Positions 16,758 to 25,230 of a DNA stretch of 34,352 bases are shown here, one piece after another. This DNA comes from Candidatus Helarchaeota archaeon (GTDB taxonomy: Archaea; Asgardarchaeota; Lokiarchaeia; Helarchaeales; HEL-GB-A). The stretch spans positions 1 to 34,352 of the forward strand of contig JAEOSY010000655.1 of NCBI GenBank assembly GCA_016840125.1. The letters run 5' to 3'. Each line of letters starts with the position of its first letter. Position 1 is the stretch's first letter. The notes under the pieces are model-generated. The model did not search any database. It was not told the DNA's origin and saw nothing but the letters and a program-made list of their open reading frames with translations. The position numbers were made by a program, and so were the translations under genes.

Positions 16758-17264
16758 TTAAAGTTCAATTTTTTGCAAGAGGGAGGAAGCAAATTTCTTC
16801 GCATTTTCGAGGTCGGTATCATTTGGGTGGCCCTTGGCAGCTTCTATACCGGATTTCAATTGGGGTTGCGTTTTTAGCAACATTTCAACTATTTGGGGAT
16901 TCCTATTTTCACCAGTACAATCAAATTCCGCTAATACACTTGAGTTTTTCTTTCCGATTTGTTTTTTAATTTTTTTGAACACGCCACCCCAGTATTCAGA
17001 GTCAGGATTTGTGTGGGTGCAGAATAAAACGATTTTTTCCGGAAGTACCTCCGCCGCTTTGACCAATTTATTTATTGCCTTTCCAGCGCCGTTAGCATAA
17101 ACGCCTGAACCAAGAAAAACGACATCAAAAGTATTTAAAGTGGTAGGATCCACATCACCAGCCGGTTTAACACTTACATTTTCACCTTCTAATCCTTCGG
17201 CCATGCTCTTTGCTATTGCTTCAGTATTTCCCGTTTGGGATTGATAAGTAATTAGGATTTTCAT
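16758..17264 (-). CDS. Flavodoxin-family protein
   Basis: The 168-residue protein starts MKILITYQSQTGNTEAIAKS, with the FMN-phosphate loop S/T-x-T-G-N-T of flavodoxins. LGSGVYANGAG and FCTHTNPDSEYWGG follow in the places of the two FMN-ring loops. It carries low-potential electrons or acts as an FMN-dependent reductase. AAGGTGA precedes the ATG and CATATAAAAA a further 47 nt upstream is a good TATA box. It is the first gene of a probable operon with the phosphatase and crotonase genes. The partner enzyme is unknown. Confidence 0.92.
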   Translation of the reverse strand: MKILITYQSQTGNTEAIAKSMAEGLEGENVSVKPAGDVDPTTLNTFDVVFLGSGVYANGAGKAINKLVKAAEVLPEKIVLFCTHTNPDSEYWGGVFKKIKKQIGKKNSSVLAEFDCTGENRNPQIVEMLLKTQPQLKSGIEAAKGHPNDTDLENAKKFASSLLQKIEL

Positions 17265-17310
17265 TTACAGTTCACCTTTTTACTGAATTAAGAAAATAAT
17301 GGTTTACAAA

Positions 17311-17320
17311 TTTTTATATG
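17311..17320 (-). promoter_or_regulatory. TATA box of the flavodoxin operon
   Basis: CATATAAAAA on the minus strand lies 47 nt upstream of the flavodoxin ATG, giving an expected leader of about 20-25 nt that contains the AAGGTGA ribosome-binding site. Confidence 0.55.
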
Positions 17321-17354
17321 CTATGCCATTCACTACAAATAGAACCTTCCGCAG

Positions 17355-17363
17355 TATTTATAC
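17355..17363 (+). promoter_or_regulatory. TATA box of the TPR gene
   Basis: TATTTATAC lies about 27 nt upstream of the TTG at 17386, so the transcript may begin near the start codon. GAGGT (17371-17375) sits in between and would be useful only if initiation is further upstream. Confidence 0.35.
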
Positions 17364-17385
17364 AATTCCAGAGGTACATTGAGAA

Positions 17386-18039
17386 TTGACTGAAGATCAA
17401 GACAAAGAGAAATTGATGGAAGATATTTTCCAACATTTTGATATTGATTGGGAGTCATTCAAGAAGGATGAAGTGTTTAATAAAGTTAGTAGCCATTTTA
17501 TTTCATTTTTAGAAACAGGTGATGAATTTTATCGAGGGGAAGCATATAAAGCTGCATTATTACATTATGATGAAGCTGTAAAAGTATTCAAGGGAAAGCT
17601 ACCAGTTAATGATAAGTTTTGGTTTAAAATGGGCTTGGTCTATAGAAAAGTAGGAAAAGCCTTACTCAAGGAAGCCTCATCGGACTATCACAAACCGGTT
17701 GGGTATCAAAAAGCAATTGAATGTTTTCAGAAAGCCGTAGAATTCAATCCGGCTTTCAAAGAAGCATGGCTCATTTTAGCATTAAGCTATGATAAACTGG
17801 CAAATTTCTATCATCAAAAAACACTTTTGAGAAGCGAATTAGACTCCTTAAAAATAGATAATTATTATCAAAACTCAATCGCCTGCCTAAAAAATGAATT
17901 AGACTGTCTTGGACAGGTATTAAAATTGGATCCTAATGAAACCAAGACGGCTTTTTGGAAAAAATCAATTGAACTACGGTTAGGATTATTTAAAGAACTA
18001 TGGCAATCTGGAAAAAAATCCAATCATCTAAGTAATTAG
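17386..18039 (+). CDS. TPR-repeat protein
   Basis: The 217-residue protein starts at a TTG (GAGGT 10 nt upstream). Paired-helix repeats of the tetratricopeptide type are visible: YRGEAYKAALLHYDEAVKVF, then a helical pair around FWFKMGLVYRKVGKALL, then YQKAIECFQKAVEFNPAFKEAWLILALSYDKL, and a final one ending GQVLKLDPNE. TPRs bind other proteins; no catalytic residues are seen. It is divergent from the flavodoxin operon and convergent with the radical SAM gene, whose stop codon overlaps its own by 2 nt. Confidence 0.82.
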   Translation: MTEDQDKEKLMEDIFQHFDIDWESFKKDEVFNKVSSHFISFLETGDEFYRGEAYKAALLHYDEAVKVFKGKLPVNDKFWFKMGLVYRKVGKALLKEASSDYHKPVGYQKAIECFQKAVEFNPAFKEAWLILALSYDKLANFYHQKTLLRSELDSLKIDNYYQNSIACLKNELDCLGQVLKLDPNETKTAFWKKSIELRLGLFKELWQSGKKSNHLSN

Positions 18040-19613
18040 CTTTGCAGGGATTCCGCCACCACACTCCTGAGCATGTGATCCGTAACTTTTACATCAATAA
18101 ATTTATCTAGTTCAATCCTTTGTTTCAATCCCACAATTAAAGGGTAAGTGCCAATCTGACGCCCAAACGTTACATTGCCATCATAGGTTTCGGTCTTAAT
18201 TTTATGTAGTTTTGTTCCCGTGGGCACAATTTTCTTGAGCATTGGGGCATCAATTCGTTGTCGTATCGCATTTCGCCATTTCCAATAGAATTTTTTATTC
18301 TTTCGAAGGTATTTATTTCCACATTCCTCAAACAAAAAGGTCCCTGGAAAGATGACAACTTCTCTTATGTTGATCCTTCGCAGTAAAAGCCCCTCATCTA
18401 AAATTTTTTGAAGCCAATACATATTTTCGTTATGGGTCTTCCTACTTTCCTTAATCAACCCAAAAATAAGATTTATGCCGGGTAGGAATTTGGGCATGCC
18501 ATTAGGACCCCGATCCGCTCCATATTTATTTAAAATTTTAACTGCACGGTAGGTAGTTTCTGGATCTGCATTCAAATGGTTTGCCTCAATCACGATAGGA
18601 TCAAAGCTTTCTACTCCAAATGCGGCAATATTCCCCTCAGTACAATAATTCACGATTAACTTGGTTTTTTCCTCCGTCACCGCGGCAGGATTGGCGTTAT
18701 CAATGTGTAAAATTTCAGCCTCCGCCCTTGCAGCTTGTAATAACTTTTCAATATCCGCAGTATTTCCATAAGAATAAAAACAACTCTGCTTTCCTAATCG
18801 GAAGTTTTTTATTCCTACTAAACCCAAAGCTTGAATCTCGCTGATAATCTCTTTAGGACTTCTGCGTTCGATTCTATTTAGTTTTAAAGGCTCTGTACAA
18901 AAACTGCATCCAGGAATTCTCGGACATCCTTTAGCAGTTTCAATCTCTGCGATAATGAAATGAGGATAATTTGGATGGTCCTTAATAATACTTGCACCGG
19001 CAATAGCAATCGGTGTTAAATCTCTATAGGAAAATTCTACAGGGGGATCTTCTGTGAACTTGTTTTCAATCAATAGAGGGATTTTGAATTCTAAATTCGG
19101 AACGAGAAGATTAAAATTCTTAAGATCGCGACTTACATCTCTCGCGAGTTTTCCCCCCCACAGCCCTGAGCCTAACTCAGCTGCAGGACCTGTGAGAATC
19201 GTAAAACCTCTATAGCTAAGTTTGTTTAATAATCGAATAACTTCTTCAGTTGTTCCTGGGAATGCAGATAAATATTTACCGGGTGTATGAATACCTGCAA
19301 TCACAATAAGAACGTCTGTCTTGTAGACTATTTTTCGGAAGTTCAAGATATTTTTCGATAAATTCCGAATGCGTATATTAGTTTTGATTCGGTGCCTCTC
19401 ACTTTGGATTTGGGCAGGAATGGTATCCAGATTTTCCTTAAAATCCTTCATTCTGGAGCTGTAGAATCTTAAGTCATCAATTGTTAAATAGAAGACTTCA
19501 TGCTTTGAATTTCGGATTGCCCCAGCGATATAACGTGGATATGTTCCGATATATGGTGGAACTCCCAACCCTGCGGGTTCATCAGTGTAGCAATCAAGTA
19601 TCGTGAATCGCAT
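18036..19613 (-). CDS. Radical SAM protein, COG1031 type
   Basis: This 525-residue protein has an N-terminal Rossmann-like region resembling a B12-binding fold (residues about 1-180), then a radical SAM core. The cluster cysteines are Cys230, Cys236 and Cys239 (GCPRIPGCSFC), an unusual CX5CX2C in place of CX3CX2C. This matches the archaeal COG1031 (MJ1155-like) group of uncharacterised Fe-S oxidoreductases. The C-terminal part has a helix-hairpin-helix/TRAM-like region. Family members are predicted to modify a macromolecule, but no substrate is established. It follows a small zinc-ribbon gene by 25 nt on the same strand, which may encode a partner. Function is otherwise unknown. Confidence 0.85.
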   Translation of the reverse strand: MRFTILDCYTDEPAGLGVPPYIGTYPRYIAGAIRNSKHEVFYLTIDDLRFYSSRMKDFKENLDTIPAQIQSERHRIKTNIRIRNLSKNILNFRKIVYKTDVLIVIAGIHTPGKYLSAFPGTTEEVIRLLNKLSYRGFTILTGPAAELGSGLWGGKLARDVSRDLKNFNLLVPNLEFKIPLLIENKFTEDPPVEFSYRDLTPIAIAGASIIKDHPNYPHFIIAEIETAKGCPRIPGCSFCTEPLKLNRIERRSPKEIISEIQALGLVGIKNFRLGKQSCFYSYGNTADIEKLLQAARAEAEILHIDNANPAAVTEEKTKLIVNYCTEGNIAAFGVESFDPIVIEANHLNADPETTYRAVKILNKYGADRGPNGMPKFLPGINLIFGLIKESRKTHNENMYWLQKILDEGLLLRRINIREVVIFPGTFLFEECGNKYLRKNKKFYWKWRNAIRQRIDAPMLKKIVPTGTKLHKIKTETYDGNVTFGRQIGTYPLIVGLKQRIELDKFIDVKVTDHMLRSVVAESLQS

Positions 19614-19638
19614 GACTATAATAAAAAAAGTTTGGAGA

Positions 19639-19860
19639 TTAGCCTTCTAAATCAATCTTAGAAGCGCATGTTACACAATAAAAGAGCCCATCTTTTTCTT
19701 GAAGCTCATTTCCCGGAAATCGGTTGCTGCAGGACTCACATTGGATAAGGTTGATGTCATCTCCTTCAGCATGCATCCCCATGATTTTATCTTTCTTTCC
19801 AGGTTCTTCAGTTTTTTCTTCGGGTTTTTTTTCTTTCAACCTTTCCGTTAATCTATCCAA
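19639..19860 (-). CDS. Small zinc-ribbon protein
   Basis: The 73-residue protein has a charged Lys/Glu-rich N-terminal half and a C-terminal zinc ribbon, CESCSNRF followed by FYCVTCASK, with two CxxC pairs. The start is TTG with AAGGAG 10 nt upstream. An ATG 3 nt after the same AAGGAG opens only a 4-codon frame (MKFG) that overlaps the TTG, a possible translational brake. It lies 25 nt upstream of the radical SAM gene and probably shares its transcript, so it may bind or deliver the substrate of that enzyme. That role is inference from position. Confidence 0.75.
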   Translation of the reverse strand: MDRLTERLKEKKPEEKTEEPGKKDKIMGMHAEGDDINLIQCESCSNRFPGNELQEKDGLFYCVTCASKIDLEG

Positions 19861-19989
19861 ATTTCATACTCTCCTTAAAGCGGAGGTTTGATATTAACCT
19901 CTATGCGCTATAGCTTCATAGGTTTCTATACAATAACTAATAATAGTAACTGTCATACTCAATTATTAACTGTTTTTATAGGTTAGAGG

Positions 19990-20026
19990 AGGAAAAAAAA
20001 GAGAGATTTAAGGGATATTATCCCTT
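19990..20026 (-). terminator. Terminator of rtcB overlapping its stop codon
   Basis: On the minus strand a 7-bp hairpin AAGGGAT-AAT-ATCCCTT (20010-20026) contains the rtcB stop codon (20018-20020), and after a short AAATCTCTC spacer a run of eight T follows (19993-20000). This is the best terminator-like element in the window. Confidence 0.65.
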
Positions 20027-21469
20027 TGTAACGCCGATAGGTTTCAGACGGGCCACAAGCGTGGCAATTCCAAGGTCGTGGCTAACTTGAGCTACTGAGT
20101 GGATGTCTTTGTAAGCGCCTGGGGCTTCTTCACTTAAAACCCGCTTTGAAGCTGCTTTCACAAAAGTTCCTTGTAATTCTAATTCTCTTTGCACAGTATC
20201 GCCCATATACTTCTGTAAGGCAGCGCGCCTAGAGAGCGCCCGCCCAGCTCCATGGGCGGTACTTCCAAAGGATAGTTCCATGGAGCGCTTTGTACCGATT
20301 AACAGATAAGATGCAGTTCCCATCGAACCAGGGAGAAGAACTGGCTGTCCAATGCTCTTGTAATCTTGTGGAAGAACTTTATGATTTGGGGGAAAAGCCC
20401 GAGTCGCTCCTTTTCGGTGCACACAAACTTTCTGAGATTTCCCTTCTATATCATGTTCTTCCATTTTTCCCATATTGTGGGCAACATCATAGATAAGGTT
20501 TAGATCGAGATCTTCAGCAGATGTTTTGAAAACGTTTTCGAATGATTCACGAATCCAGTGCATGATGAGTTGTCGATTACACCACGCGAAATTAGCTGCC
20601 GCTGCCATAGCTTGAAAATAATTCTGCCCTTCTCTGCTAGAAATAGGAACGCAAGCAAGTTCTCGATCTGGAACTCTAATGTTGTATTTTCGCATTGAAT
20701 GTTCCATGGTTCTTAAATAGTCTGAACAAACTTGATGTCCAAACCCACGACTTCCCGTGTGAATCATGACGGTAACTTGGCCTTCTTGAAAAATTCCTAA
20801 CTTTTTAGCAACCTCAGGATTAAGGATCTTATCCACGTACTGGATTTCTAAAAAGTGATTTCCCGAGCCTAAACTACCAATCTGTGATTTTCCGCGGTCC
20901 TTAGCTCGTGGAGAAACTTTAGCCGGATTGGCGCTTCGCATACATCCTCGTTCTTCTGCATGGATGAGATCTTCATCCCAGCCATACCCATTGTCTACAC
21001 CCCAACCTGCGCCATTTTCTAACACTTTATTCAATTCTGGAATGGATACTCGAATCTTTCCTTTAGAGCCTAGCCCGGAAGGAACGTTCCGGAAGAAATT
21101 GTTGAGTAAGGGCTGCATATGGGGTATTATATCCTTTTTAATAAGTGAAGTCCGAAGTAAGCGCACACCACAGTTGATATCGTATCCTACGCCGCCGGGT
21201 GAGATCACACCCGTTTCTAGATTTGTAGCAGCAACCCCTCCTATTGGAAATCCATATCCTTGGTGAGCATCGGGTAGTCCAACAACCCACTTCAAGACAC
21301 CGGGAAGAAATGTTATACCAACTAACTGATTGAAGGTCCGATCTCTTCTCATTTTGCCAACCAGAGCCTTGTTTGCATATATACGCGCAGGGACGCGCAT
21401 GCCCGGCTTATATGTGGAAGGAATTTCCCATTCTAAGTCTGAAATCTTCTTAAGTACATCATCTGACAT
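20018..21469 (-). CDS. rtcB: RNA-splicing ligase RtcB
   Basis: This full-length, intein-free RtcB of 483 residues joins 2',3'-cyclic-phosphate and 5'-OH RNA ends, the ligation step for archaeal tRNA halves after intron removal, using GTP and Mn2+. Active-site motifs are visible: PDAHQGYG, YDINCGVR (Asp97, Cys100 for metal), GSLGSGNHFLE, GSRGFGHQ and STAHGAGRALSR with the His that is guanylylated. AGGTGAT lies 4 nt before the ATG. Archease, its activating partner, and an intron-containing tRNA are encoded 3-4 kb away, giving a functional neighbourhood though not one operon. Confidence 0.97.
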   Translation of the reverse strand: MSDDVLKKISDLEWEIPSTYKPGMRVPARIYANKALVGKMRRDRTFNQLVGITFLPGVLKWVVGLPDAHQGYGFPIGGVAATNLETGVISPGGVGYDINCGVRLLRTSLIKKDIIPHMQPLLNNFFRNVPSGLGSKGKIRVSIPELNKVLENGAGWGVDNGYGWDEDLIHAEERGCMRSANPAKVSPRAKDRGKSQIGSLGSGNHFLEIQYVDKILNPEVAKKLGIFQEGQVTVMIHTGSRGFGHQVCSDYLRTMEHSMRKYNIRVPDRELACVPISSREGQNYFQAMAAAANFAWCNRQLIMHWIRESFENVFKTSAEDLDLNLIYDVAHNMGKMEEHDIEGKSQKVCVHRKGATRAFPPNHKVLPQDYKSIGQPVLLPGSMGTASYLLIGTKRSMELSFGSTAHGAGRALSRRAALQKYMGDTVQRELELQGTFVKAASKRVLSEEAPGAYKDIHSVAQVSHDLGIATLVARLKPIGVTKG

Positions 21470-21660
21470 TTTATCACCTAAAGTCTAGGATTTTCAATTT
21501 AGATTTCAAATAAAGTTGTTGTAAAAGGGTATGTCACATCGTAGATAATTACTAAGACGAACCGTTGACGCTTTCTATTCTAAAACTATTCTCACTTTTT
21601 GGCTATTTAATAATTTCGAGTAATTTCAAAAAAATACCTTTTAAAATCTCCTCTATTGGA

Positions 21661-21670
21661 TATATTTAAA
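21661..21670 (+). promoter_or_regulatory. TATA box of the MFS gene
   Basis: TATATTTAAA lies 47 nt upstream of the MFS ATG, so a leader of about 20-25 nt is expected. It sits in the 247-nt divergent spacer between rtcB and the transporter gene, where I see no other gene. Confidence 0.45.
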
Positions 21671-21716
21671 AATCCAATTTGGCTCGTCAAGAGAAAGAAA
21701 TGGTGTATACATAGAG

Positions 21717-22937
21717 ATGAATAGAGATAGTAAGTTTTTTTTACTAAGCTACTTTATTATTTCAATGGGTACTCCTGCACAGTTTATCTTCGCTGTGAAA
21801 AAGGCGGAACCTAATATAGGAGCTCTGATGGTTGCGTTTTATTTTATCTTTACAGCGATTTCTAGTATTATTTTCTCTAAATTATCTGACAGATTAATGC
21901 GGCGAAAAATATTTGCCATCCTTGGATTTCTGATCATAACTTCAGTTTTCACAAGTTATTTTTTCATCTCAACCCCTTTTGAACTAATTTTGGGTTCTTG
22001 TCTTGTGGGAATTGGTGTTTCGTGTTATAGCCCTACTTCAGCTGCATTGATTTCAGAAATGGAACCAACAATTCCTAGTGGTAAATTGATGAGTTATTTT
22101 TTTGTTGTAGCATCAGCAGGATGGGCTTTAGGATCTATAGTTGGAGGTGTCGTGGATCAGTACTTCAGCGATTATGTTTTTATCTACGGCGCACTTATAA
22201 CACTCGTAGGTTTATCTATCTATTTCTTCAAAGTGCAAGACGTTCCTTTTGAACGAAATAAAGCTGAAAACGGTTTGATCAATTCCCAAAATAATAAAGT
22301 CAATCCTAATCTGAAGTTATATTCTGTTATGATAATAATTTTAGCAATTGTGATGCTTACTAGGCATTTGGGCGTTCAAGGCAGTTTCGCGCTTTTTCCA
22401 AATTATTTAGAAGCAACGACTTTGGAGGGAGGTTTAGAATTAGAGCCAATAGCAATTTCCCTCATATTAGCTATTAATATGACAACTCAATCGATTCTAG
22501 TAATACCATTAGGGCGCTTAGTCGACCATAAAAGATTTGGGAGAAAAATTATTCTTTTCCTTGGAATAATTGGAGCTAATATCGCTGTTATATCGTGGTC
22601 TTTTATTTATATTCCTTGGATTATGATTTTTCCTCAAATATTAATTGGTTTTTCATGGCCTGCATTGGCTACTGCTGCGACCGCTATGGTTACTGATATT
22701 ACTACAAGACGTAATCGAAGTCAAGGAATGGGGTGGTTTAATGCGGGATTAGCAATTGGTGGAAGCATCGGCCCCCTGATTTCATTCTTTCTGATGATCC
22801 AATCTGCGAATAATTATAGGTTTGTCTTTCAGATGCTTTCAATTTTTCCTATTATAGGAATTATAATAGTTTTAATTTCTTTCTCAGAAAATAAGATGAC
22901 ACACGAATATTCTCTTTTGAGGAGGAAAAAATCCTAA
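21717..22937 (+). CDS. Major facilitator superfamily transporter
   Basis: The 406-residue protein has about twelve hydrophobic helices in two halves separated by a polar loop near residue 180-200 (ERNKAENGLINSQNNK). The loop between helices 2 and 3 has the MFS signature-like SKLSDRLMRRK, repeated in the second half as PLGRLVDHKRFGRK. It probably exports or imports a small solute in exchange for ions; the substrate is not predictable. A TATA box lies 47 nt upstream; the ribosome-binding site is weak. It is divergent from rtcB. Confidence 0.9.
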   Translation: MNRDSKFFLLSYFIISMGTPAQFIFAVKKAEPNIGALMVAFYFIFTAISSIIFSKLSDRLMRRKIFAILGFLIITSVFTSYFFISTPFELILGSCLVGIGVSCYSPTSAALISEMEPTIPSGKLMSYFFVVASAGWALGSIVGGVVDQYFSDYVFIYGALITLVGLSIYFFKVQDVPFERNKAENGLINSQNNKVNPNLKLYSVMIIILAIVMLTRHLGVQGSFALFPNYLEATTLEGGLELEPIAISLILAINMTTQSILVIPLGRLVDHKRFGRKIILFLGIIGANIAVISWSFIYIPWIMIFPQILIGFSWPALATAATAMVTDITTRRNRSQGMGWFNAGLAIGGSIGPLISFFLMIQSANNYRFVFQMLSIFPIIGIIIVLISFSENKMTHEYSLLRRKKS

Positions 22938-23060
22938 TCAATCCTCATCTTCAAGTAAATCAAGGTCTAGTTTATCTTCTAACCTTTCGCGTTGCCATTC
23001 CGTCGCCTTCTCTACTTCTTTAGTTTCTTTCTTCACTTTTACCTCAACTGAATAATTCAT
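22938..23060 (-). CDS. Short acidic protein of 40 residues
   Basis: On the minus strand an ATG at 23060 opens a 40-codon frame beginning NYSVEVKVKKETKEVEK, with TEWQRERLEDK in the middle and ending LLEDED. The composition is protein-like: a possible strand, then a charged helix and an acidic tail. Its stop directly abuts the stop of the MFS gene. There is no Shine-Dalgarno site, but an A/T-rich TATA-like stretch (TTTAAAAGCATATTAAAA) lies just upstream, which suggests a leaderless transcript. No family is recognised. It could be spurious. Confidence 0.45.
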   Translation of the reverse strand: MNYSVEVKVKKETKEVEKATEWQRERLEDKLDLDLLEDED

Positions 23061-23122
23061 TATTTTTAATATGCTTTTAAAGAAAAAAAATCGTTTGTCA
23101 TTATTTCATGATAGTAATAATA

Positions 23123-23149
23123 ATGAAGATATTTGATTTTTATTCTTAG
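23123..23149 (+). other. Eight-codon upstream ORF copying the start of the following protein
   Basis: ATG AAG ATA TTT GAT TTT TAT TCT TAG reads MKIFDFYS-stop. The main gene, 135 nt downstream and in the same phase, begins TTG AAG ATT TTC GAC TTC TAT TCC, the same eight residues. Apart from the start codon, all five base differences are synonymous. There is no ribosome-binding site and similarity is lost after the stop. It is either a relic of a duplicated gene start or a regulatory short ORF. Confidence 0.6.
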
Positions 23150-23257
23150 AAGGCATCTTTGTAGCAGAAATCTTTCACAGAGAGGGATTCTTGAGTAGGT
23201 TAATATTACTGCAAAGATAAATTAGAAAATATAATTATTTAATATTGGTGGCAAGTA

Positions 23258-24649
23258 TTGAAGATTTTCGACTTCTATTCCTCCTCACTAACTTTTACAC
23301 AGCATGTACTTGCTGGCATCACAGATTCAGAAATTACCTTTCCAGTAATGTATATACCAATTCAACGGGCAAAGAAAGTTGCACGTTTGAATATGGAAAT
23401 GGAGGCAGAGCGTCTCATCCAGAAATTTGAAGAAGTACTTGGTAATCGTAAATTCCAATACATTGTAGTCGGAGCTCCTTCGGGGGGTATTTCTCAATTT
23501 TGCATGGCACTTGATGCCCCCTTTCTTCCCTGTCACTTTCTAAGAGTGCCCATGTACAGGCGGTATAAACTCCTATTTAGCAACGATCCGGATGATATCA
23601 CCGGATATTATAAGGCGTCCATGGAAATTGTGGAACCTATTATTAAGAATAATGAGAATTGTAACGCCATAATGCATTATGATCCTATCCATGATCGTCC
23701 CTTAGTAAGTACTTGCCATACACTCCGATTTAAATATCGATTTTTACCCGAGGCTTATAAAAGTTTTATTAAAAATCATCTCAAGGAGAATGGGGCTATT
23801 ATTTTCACCCATATACAACAAACGTGGCCTCAATTCGTTATAAACGATCGTACTTTTTTTCAGGTAGGAGGTGCAGATGGTATCCTTCCTGAACAATTTC
23901 TAAAGGGTTCTGATCAGATCAAAGCGTGGACTCAAAAAATGAACTTCCCATATTCAGAAGGTTGGAATCTCAATGAATGTGGTCTGGGGACTTTTGAAAG
24001 ACAAGATCGTCCTGAATCAGAATGGGGAAACCCACCCGAGCTCAGGGAAGCTACCAGAGCGTTCTGTGAGGTGAAAAATTTTAATTTCATAACATTAACC
24101 ACCACAGATTATAACCTTCCAGGAGTTCTCGGGACATATGCTTTTTATAAAAAATTTGAGAAGAGCAGTCTACCTCCTCGAGGTGTTGCGCTCGAGATAT
24201 ATACGGGCACTTTCTACTCGGCGATCCCACGTTCTCGTTATCTTCCCATCTGGGTAGTTTTTTCTCCTCAGGGTAGTTTTGAATATGCCTCAAGATTTCT
24301 TGAGCAATTATATTCGGAGTTTCCCAACCTTCCTCGTAAATTAGCGCTTGCTACTATACCCGCAGGCTATACGGGTCAGAAATTTCACTTTTCAGATAGC
24401 ATCTCCTTCAAACAATGGAAAGACTTGCTATTAAAATACGCTGATAACCCTTCTGGCTTGACTGTCAATTATTTCAAGGGTGATAAAATTACCCACGGTA
24501 CAGTGAGAATCGTTCTTGCGTATCCTAAAATGTATGCGGAAGCATGGAAATGGGGGCAACAATTTCCCCTCGAAAAATTTACCCCATTATCTATAGAGGA
24601 TATTAAATGGGCGGCTCAAAAAGCAGAATTACAGCTAGAAGAGAGCTAA
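23258..24649 (+). CDS. Uncharacterised 463-residue protein
   Basis: The start is TTG with GGTG 7 nt upstream. The protein appears soluble: no signal peptide or membrane helix is visible. The N-terminal third includes YIVVGAPSGGISQFCMALDAP, a hydrophobic strand followed by a Gly-rich turn, as in nucleotide-binding or hydrolase folds. Other features are HYDPIHDRP, FTHIQQTWPQF, a Glu/Asn-rich segment WNLNECGLGTFERQDRPESEWG and LATIPAGYTGQ. I recognise no family and will not assign a function. It is monocistronic and convergent with archease. The N terminus is copied in a short ORF upstream. Confidence 0.8.
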   Translation: MKIFDFYSSSLTFTQHVLAGITDSEITFPVMYIPIQRAKKVARLNMEMEAERLIQKFEEVLGNRKFQYIVVGAPSGGISQFCMALDAPFLPCHFLRVPMYRRYKLLFSNDPDDITGYYKASMEIVEPIIKNNENCNAIMHYDPIHDRPLVSTCHTLRFKYRFLPEAYKSFIKNHLKENGAIIFTHIQQTWPQFVINDRTFFQVGGADGILPEQFLKGSDQIKAWTQKMNFPYSEGWNLNECGLGTFERQDRPESEWGNPPELREATRAFCEVKNFNFITLTTTDYNLPGVLGTYAFYKKFEKSSLPPRGVALEIYTGTFYSAIPRSRYLPIWVVFSPQGSFEYASRFLEQLYSEFPNLPRKLALATIPAGYTGQKFHFSDSISFKQWKDLLLKYADNPSGLTVNYFKGDKITHGTVRIVLAYPKMYAEAWKWGQQFPLEKFTPLSIEDIKWAAQKAELQLEES

Positions 24650-24672
24650 TTTTAAAGCTATTATCAAGATGA

Positions 24673-25098
24673 TCAGATATCTACAACAAATCGTAGAATC
24701 ACTTCTGATGGTTTTTGAATAATTTCCATAAGACTGTAGGTGGGAGCCTTAATTTCTGTACGAGGAGGATGCCTGTTAGAATCAAATTCTTCACCCCAAC
24801 AACTTCCAATTAAAAAAAACCGTGTCTTCACTTCTGTTATAGAGATTTCGACTCGTGAAAACATTAGCTGTTGCGTGTCAAAATAAAATAAGAATTCGTT
24901 AATCATTTCAAATAAAAGTGATTCCAGATCCTCCGCTTCAACTTTGATTTCGTGTTTTATATTTTGTTTTATTGATTTGAGATCTGTAATGGTATCAAAT
25001 AGCGCATAAACTGCCTGGGAAAAAACTTCCTCTAACGAATTCCCCCAGGCTTCGATATAGACATCAGAAATATGTTCTAAAAATTTAAATCCTGCCAT
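24673..25098 (-). CDS. Archease, RtcB cofactor
   Basis: The 141-residue protein has the archease signature: FEH-like start (FLEHISDVYIEAWG, metal ligand Asp12), then EAEDLESLLFEMINEFLF, WGEEFDSNRHPPRTEIKAPTY and the C-terminal FVVDI with its conserved Asp. Archease binds RtcB and calcium or other metal, speeds guanylylation of the ligase and lets it turn over on tRNA halves. Length is normal. It is a single gene here, with rtcB 3.2 kb away and an intron-bearing tRNA gene about 95 nt upstream on the opposite strand. Confidence 0.95.
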   Translation of the reverse strand: MAGFKFLEHISDVYIEAWGNSLEEVFSQAVYALFDTITDLKSIKQNIKHEIKVEAEDLESLLFEMINEFLFYFDTQQLMFSRVEISITEVKTRFFLIGSCWGEEFDSNRHPPRTEIKAPTYSLMEIIQKPSEVILRFVVDI

Positions 25099-25160
25099 AA
25101 TGTTGCCTTACTAGATTGAATCCTAATAAACACTAGCAATTCATTTTTATTGACTCTTGC

Positions 25161-25170
25161 TATTTTTAAA
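25161..25170 (+). promoter_or_regulatory. TATA box of the tRNA gene
   Basis: TATTTTTAAA lies 23-32 nt upstream of the first tRNA base, as expected for an archaeal tRNA promoter with little or no leader. Confidence 0.5.
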
Positions 25171-25230
25171 ATAAGAATTTTTCAATGAGTATGCCGGGGT
25201 AGCCAAGCGGATTACGGCGCAGGCCTTGAG

